This document shows positions 59,528-64,000 of a stretch of 64,000 bases of DNA, one piece after another (position 1 is the stretch's first letter; the number at the start of each line of letters is the position of its first letter). Source of the DNA: Misgurnus anguillicaudatus (taxonomy: Eukaryota; Chordata; Actinopteri; Cypriniformes; Cobitidae). The notes under the pieces are model-generated. The model did not search any database, was not told the origin of the DNA, and saw nothing but the letters and a program-made list of their open reading frames with translations. The stretch lies in NCBI RefSeq assembly GCF_027580225.2, contig NC_073358.2, positions 25,074,501 to 25,138,500 of the forward strand, given 5' to 3'. Position numbers and translations under genes: made by a program.

Positions 59528-60655
59528 CAATATTAGAGAATAACAGTCCTTTTAGGTAATTTAGGACTATTGGAGAATGTTAAAGGTGTTCCCCAAGGGT
59601 CCGTACTGGGACCTCTTTTATTTACTATCTACATAAACAGTATTGATTATGATATTCAAGACGTGAATTTTCATTTTTACGCAGATGATACTGTCATGTA
59701 TTGGGGTGCACCTTCGAAACAGCAAGACTTGCTTAAGCTTCAAGCGGCTTTTGATGTTATTCAGTCTCGGTTTCATACATTAAAACTTGTTCTGAATGCA
59801 GATAAAACTAAATTTATGTTAATCTCAGGCTAAAAAAAGACAGAAAACAATTTTATTCCTCTCCAGACGTCATGAGGCAATGTGATTGAGTAGGTAAAAG
59901 AATATAAATATCTTGGCATTATTATCAATGATAAATTATCTCTTGGGTTTCACATAAATAACTTTAAGAAAAAATTGAAGATGAATCTTTGATTTTATTT
60001 TAGAAACAGGTTTTGTTTTTCGTGTAATGTAAGAAAGAGGTTAGTTTCTGCTACTTTTTTTGCCTGTACTTGATTATGGTGACGTGGTGTATCAGTTTGC
60101 TTCTCAACTCCTTTCTTCTTTGGATGCTGTTTATCACAGCGCTTTAAGATTTATATCAGATTGTAAGCCTTTAACTCATCATTGTGTATTGTAGAGTAGC
60201 TTGGTCATCTTTGTCTATCAGAAGGAAAATTTATTTTTTATTTAATTATTTATAAATCTATTCTGGGGTTGTTGCCTTTGTATTTAGGTTGTCTTACTCA
60301 AAGAAAAAGTGCTGGGAGATATTCCCTTCGGTCTGAAAATTGTTTTACTCTTTCTATTCCATCTGTAAGAACTGAAATGGGGAAAAGGGCATTTATGTAT
60401 GCAGCCCTATTTGAATGGAATCAACTTCAAACACAACTGAAACTACAAACTTTAGTGACTATGGATCATTTTAAATCTATTATTAGGTCAATTGAAGAAG
60501 ACTCTCTGATTTGTAATTGTTTTTAAATTTGTTTGTATAACTTGTTGTTTTTATTTATAAGTTGTGACTGTAACTGCTGGTCAGGACTCTCCTGTGAAAG
60601 AGATTTTGAATCTCAGAGAGATTTTCCTGATTAAATAAAGGTCAAATAAAAAAAG
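59528..60655 (+). mobile_element. 5'-truncated LINE (non-LTR retrotransposon)
   Basis: Only the last part of reverse transcriptase, the C-terminal domain and the 3' untranslated tail remain. The tail ends AATAAAGGTCAAATAAAAAAA, typical of target-primed retrotransposition followed by an A-rich end. 5' truncation is usual for LINE copies. Confidence 0.88.
59570..60526 (+). pseudogene. LINE reverse transcriptase, C-terminal part, frameshifted
   Basis: The first open part (to 59833) contains the reverse-transcriptase motif [18 protein letters not shown] and the catalytic YADD ([10 protein letters not shown]), then the LNADKTKFM segment. A stop at 59831 and later shifts break the frame. It resumes as VKEYKYLGIIINDKLSL near 59892, KYLG being a conserved RT-thumb word, and again from about 60269 as the C-terminal region (GRYSLRSENCFTL and FEWNQLQTQLKL). 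The motifs fit the L2/CR1/jockey group of LINEs, but the exact clade was not determined. The copy is non-functional: no endonuclease, a broken RT and several stops. Confidence 0.88.
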
Positions 60656-60696
60656 GGTATGTTTTCTGGATGTTATTGACTGTTATAAATACAATG

Positions 60697-61490
60697 CATC
60701 AAAATGTTCTTTACTGTAGTTATTAAGCATACAATATATCTGTGCTTTTAAAAAATCTAGTCTTGGGGTCTAAAATCTACTATTTGGCACCAGAAAAGTG
60801 GGCATGTCTATATTGTCCATGTTGCATATCGTCCATAGAAGTATGTTTTTTTCATTCATTTCTTTCTAACTGCTAGTATTATTGTTGGATGTGTGTGTTT
60901 TGTAACGTAAAAGAAAATTATCCTGTGTATTGTAATAACAATGTTATAATTTAACATTGGAGTAATTGCCTTGTGTCAGACTTATTAAAATAACTTATAT
61001 AAATAAATAAACAAACAAAGGTAACAATGATGAGATCCATATACCTGAATGCCCACAGCATGATTCAATTATGTCAATTGCAACATTACTGTTTAATTCT
61101 CAGTTATTATTGTTAGCTGCTATTGTGTTTAATGTCACCTAGTTATTTTGGTGATTATTCAGGGCTCATCTTTTTATGTAACAATGTGCTTGTTAATTGT
61201 CACCATTGTTGTGGATTATGTGTGAATGCTAAACATGCTTGTCTGGCAAAAGCATTACATTTATTATAATCTGTTCTACCAAAGCCCCCAAAATGTTCAA
61301 AATGTTCTTTAGTTTTTTAGCACTATATCTGTGCTTTTAAAAACCCTATTAAAATCTAGTTTTGGGGTCTAACATCTACTATTTGGCACCAGAAAGTGGG
61401 TATGTTTTTTCAACTGCATCTCTATATTGTCCATGTTGCATATTGTCAAGTATATGTTTTTTATTCTTTTCTTTCTAACTGCCATATTTT
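60697..61490. repeat. Local direct repeat, units ~190 bp, ~600 bp apart
   Basis: Unit one (60697-60886) and unit two (61296-61490) share ATATCTGTGCTTTTAAAAA, GGGGTCTAA, ATCTACTATTTGGCACCAGA and TATTGTCCATGTTGCATAT in the same order. Small insertions distinguish them. They begin just downstream of the LINE tail. Confidence 0.85.
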
Positions 61491-62541
61491 TAGTAGTATG
61501 TCTTTATCAACTATAAGATTCTGACCCTAATTGATCCTTAATTTGTATCTACAGTACATTCACCAGCCACTACAGTACAGTATGTGCTTTGTATAAGGTT
61601 TAAACTGCTGAGATCTACATACAGTACAGTCTGCTGCCGATCAACCTCTTGATGCATGTAACATGAAGGCCTGCAGTCTTCCATAATGAAATTGCTTATG
61701 GTAGTGAAGCCATACTGTACTTTGTTCTCTCATCCTGATGTATCACAGTCACGCCACCGAAACAGCCAATTAGCAATGCCTTGCCCTGTGTTATAGCCCT
61801 TTATAGCCCTTCAGAGGTCTCACACTGCAATTAGACCATATACATAATAAATCAAACAAACCATGTATCCCCTTCCCAGAATGCTTTGTCTTCTCTTCAG
61901 TAGGGAGGTAAATGTGACTTAGAGGCTTTCAGTAAGTGAGAGAGAGAGAGTGGTTTGATTTATTCATCAGAAACAGTTGCTTTGGCTCAGGATTTAACTG
62001 TTCTTCCATCTACATTCCAGGTTCAGCCAGCTACTGAACGCACAATATCTTTATTCTGCCTAGTTGCCGACATTCCCAGCCAAGAGTTGTATTGATTGAT
62101 TAACCACTCTGCCGATGAACTAACAAACACTGACCTTTTGAAGTCTGCGGGGCATTTGCCGAAAAAAGAGAAAAAAGGCTTTGCTACATTGATTATTTAA
62201 TGGAACCTCAAAATGATGCTTATCACATGCCGTTTTGTCACTCATCTGAGATCAATAGGCCCTCAATACATTGACCTTTCTAGAGATAAGCAAGTGATAT
62301 TCTAATGTACTTAGGTGCTGTTTACGTTAGTTGCTGTCATTTTAACAGTAATCTCTATTTTGAAAAATTGTGTGCAAATTGCCATTGATCATCGACTCAG
62401 GTTTGCAGGATCAGCCTGCTGTGCGCTCCAAAACAAGACTGGTGATGCTAAAATATTTACAGTATAGCATAGAAGAAAGCGGCAGAAAACCTTGGAATAT
62501 TTTCCACATTTAATGTCTTTGTATCATATAGCTTTCCACTG
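61491..62541. other. TE-poor sequence, candidate conserved non-coding
   Basis: No transposon ends. 61560-62300 has balanced composition with words such as CAGCCAATTAGCAATGCC and GATTAACCACTCTGCCG. It could hold regulatory elements. Confidence 0.3.
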
Positions 62542-63390
62542 TTAACCCTGTAAGACCCAAATATAGAAATACTTTGAAAAAAAGATTTAACCTTTTATAT
62601 TTTGTTGTAGGTATCCTCTAATGCAAAATCATTGGGGTTTTTACATTTTTTACATTTTGGTAAGTTTTTATGGAAATGTAATTGTACAGAATTGGGCCTT
62701 TGGTGTTGCAGAATTGCTGTGATTTCACTCATTGTCTGAACACATGTTAATAATATCTAAGAGTTACTCTGCAGGGTGTACTGCTTATGTTCCCCAATAA
62801 TAGTATCCTATATATCCATATACATAATCACACAATACATAATAACCAGACAAAACCTCATTTTTATGAAACATGATTTATTATAAAAAATATGCTCAGT
62901 TTGTATTTACAAAACCATATAAACTGAAAGAAAACTGGTATTTACTGTGTTTAGCTGTGTTTACAGATATGTTCAATGATAGTAATCCCATTTTGTTGTT
63001 TATAAAAACTTCTCTCATTTGGAAACTGTACTCATTGGTGTTATCTGTCAGAGCTGTGATCATGTCTTCTGCCGCAAACCTTCGGAGGTACTCCAGTGGA
63101 ATATGAAAGACAGAAATATCCGTCTTGAGACTAATAAAATCCTTTTTCAGACCGTAATACCTGTAATGGGGCAAGGTCTGTGTTCATGAATAGCTTGGTT
63201 TTGTTGGTGTCATGTCCACATTATGGACAGACAAAGTTTTTAATTTCTCTTTTATAGTTAAGAGGCATCACCACATTCCTCCTCATCAGGTATCAGAGTT
63301 CCATCTCAAAGTCACTTTTTTCAAATTTAGATGATATAAATGACATCATACCACATTGTAGATAAGACAGTCATGGCTGGTAGAATTCTG
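62542..63390 (-). mobile_element. piggyBac-like element, internally deleted
   Basis: TTAACCCTGTAAGACCC at 62542 shows the TTAA target and a CCCT-type terminus expected for piggyBac. The minus strand holds a transposase fragment (62896-63174). Further upstream in transcription order there is an acidic segment (IPDEEECGDAS near 63285), like the acidic N-terminus of these proteins. Only about 350 bp separates the fragment from the terminus, so most of the catalytic part is deleted. The opposite terminus was not found before the window ends. Confidence 0.65.
62896..63174 (-). pseudogene. piggyBac-type transposase fragment
   Basis: About 92 codons on the minus strand. The core reads PLEYLRRFAAEDMITALTDN then TNEYSFQ, matching the start of the piggyBac transposase domain (DDE_Tnp_1_7), whose consensus has a P-x-[DE]-Y-F-x-x-F-F opening and an xTNxY motif. 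The catalytic Asp residues lie beyond this region and are absent. Upstream, a stop and a frameshift separate it from the acidic N-terminal remnant. It is a relic, not a domesticated PGBD gene as far as can be seen. Confidence 0.6.
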
Positions 63391-64000
63391 AAATAAAAGA
63401 ACACTGATTATTACCATGCTTATTAATCTTGATGCAAATCATTTCCAATCACATTTCTACATTTCAAAGGATTCACCCATTCCACAGAATTCACCAATAC
63501 TGTCTAGGAAGCTTTTTGTCCTCTATTTATAATGCTAATATCACCTATACCCCCACCCCACATTCCAAAACATTATCACCTGACCGTCATGCAGAAAACA
63601 GATATTTGAGCAAACAAAGCCCAGACAAGAAAACAGGAACAGCTAAGAATATTTTATAAACAATAAGATACAAATAGTTTCAAATATTGGCACATAAATA
63701 CTTCCAAATTCTCAAATAAATGATTGATTTCCTATAAACTTATTTAATAATCTTAAAACTTTGATTAAAACTCAAAATATACATTTACCAACAATATTAT
63801 ATTTTGTTGCTACAAAAAATGATTAAAAAAGTAAATGTTTAACAGTTTAGAAGAACAGCAAATTCATGTAATGTGCAAGGTGGTACATTTTGTTACATTC
63901 TGACCCAACGTTGTAAAACTACAACATTGACATAACAAGCTTAAAATCTTATATAATCAAAACATTCAGCTGTATCTTAACATCTGCATGATCTAGACAC
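63391..64000. other. Unassigned AT-rich sequence
   Basis: No gene, RNA or transposon end recognised. The open frame at 63429-63659 is low-complexity-like without a domain. Confidence 0.3.

Noticed and set aside
62873..63106. Plus-strand frame opposite the piggyBac fragment
   Set aside because: It is the complement of the better-supported minus-strand transposase reading.

Overview
This window reads as nuclear DNA of a ray-finned fish, most likely a cypriniform (zebrafish, carp or minnow relative). It is AT-rich, poor in CpG and has no bacterial gene layout. It is crowded with short non-autonomous DNA transposons whose ends I recognise from cyprinid genomes, for example TTAAAGGGGACCTATT, GGATAGTTCACCCAAAAATG, CAGTGGTTCTCAAA and TACACTGTAAAAA. 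I found no convincing host protein-coding exon, tRNA, rRNA or CRISPR array. It is best described as an intergenic or intronic transposon landscape with TE-free islands that may be conserved non-coding DNA. All family assignments come from reading the sequence; no database was searched.

Layout. 0-9.6 kb: quiet DNA, a diverged tandem dimer (1.43-2.15 kb), and several terminal-inverted-repeat (TIR) elements (2.46, 4.86, 5.15, 7.89 and 8.84 kb). 9.6-19.3 kb: mostly unique sequence with isolated MITEs and the best regulatory-looking stretch (17.64-18.2 kb). 19.4-26.0 kb: a Tc1/mariner-type element carrying a second element and an (AT)n tract, a truncated Tc1 transposase pseudogene (minus strand, 23.4-24.1 kb), and hAT-like elements. 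27.8-29.9 kb: five transposons nested inside one another, four of the five layers resolvable by target-site duplications or by uninserted copies in this same window. 31.1-33.4 kb: a dense MITE cluster. 33.4-46 kb: mixed unique sequence and elements, including a near-complete palindrome at 38.98-39.38 kb. 46.1-48.4 kb: nested elements and an element bracketed by two long (AT)n tracts. 49.7-51.8 kb: a large inverted-repeat element interrupted by one with a THAP-domain relic. 55.0-57.15 kb: a PIF/Harbinger-like relic and another nest. 59.5-60.65 kb: a decayed non-LTR retrotransposon (LINE) end with a YADD reverse-transcriptase motif. 62.5-63.4 kb: a decayed piggyBac-like element.

The coding relics belong to transposons, not to a pathway. 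They are Tc1 transposase, THAP domain, Harbinger-type N-terminus, LINE reverse transcriptase and piggyBac-type transposase; all are truncated, frameshifted or stopped. The most informative feature is the relative chronology of insertions. Three related palindromic families are called here P1 (ends CAGACTGATCTCA), P2 (ends CTACCCAGTCTCAC) and P3 (ends CCTGATCTCAC); their target-site duplications are about 8 bp, which suggests the hAT superfamily. The longest open frames elsewhere are either simple-repeat translations or lack recognisable domains.
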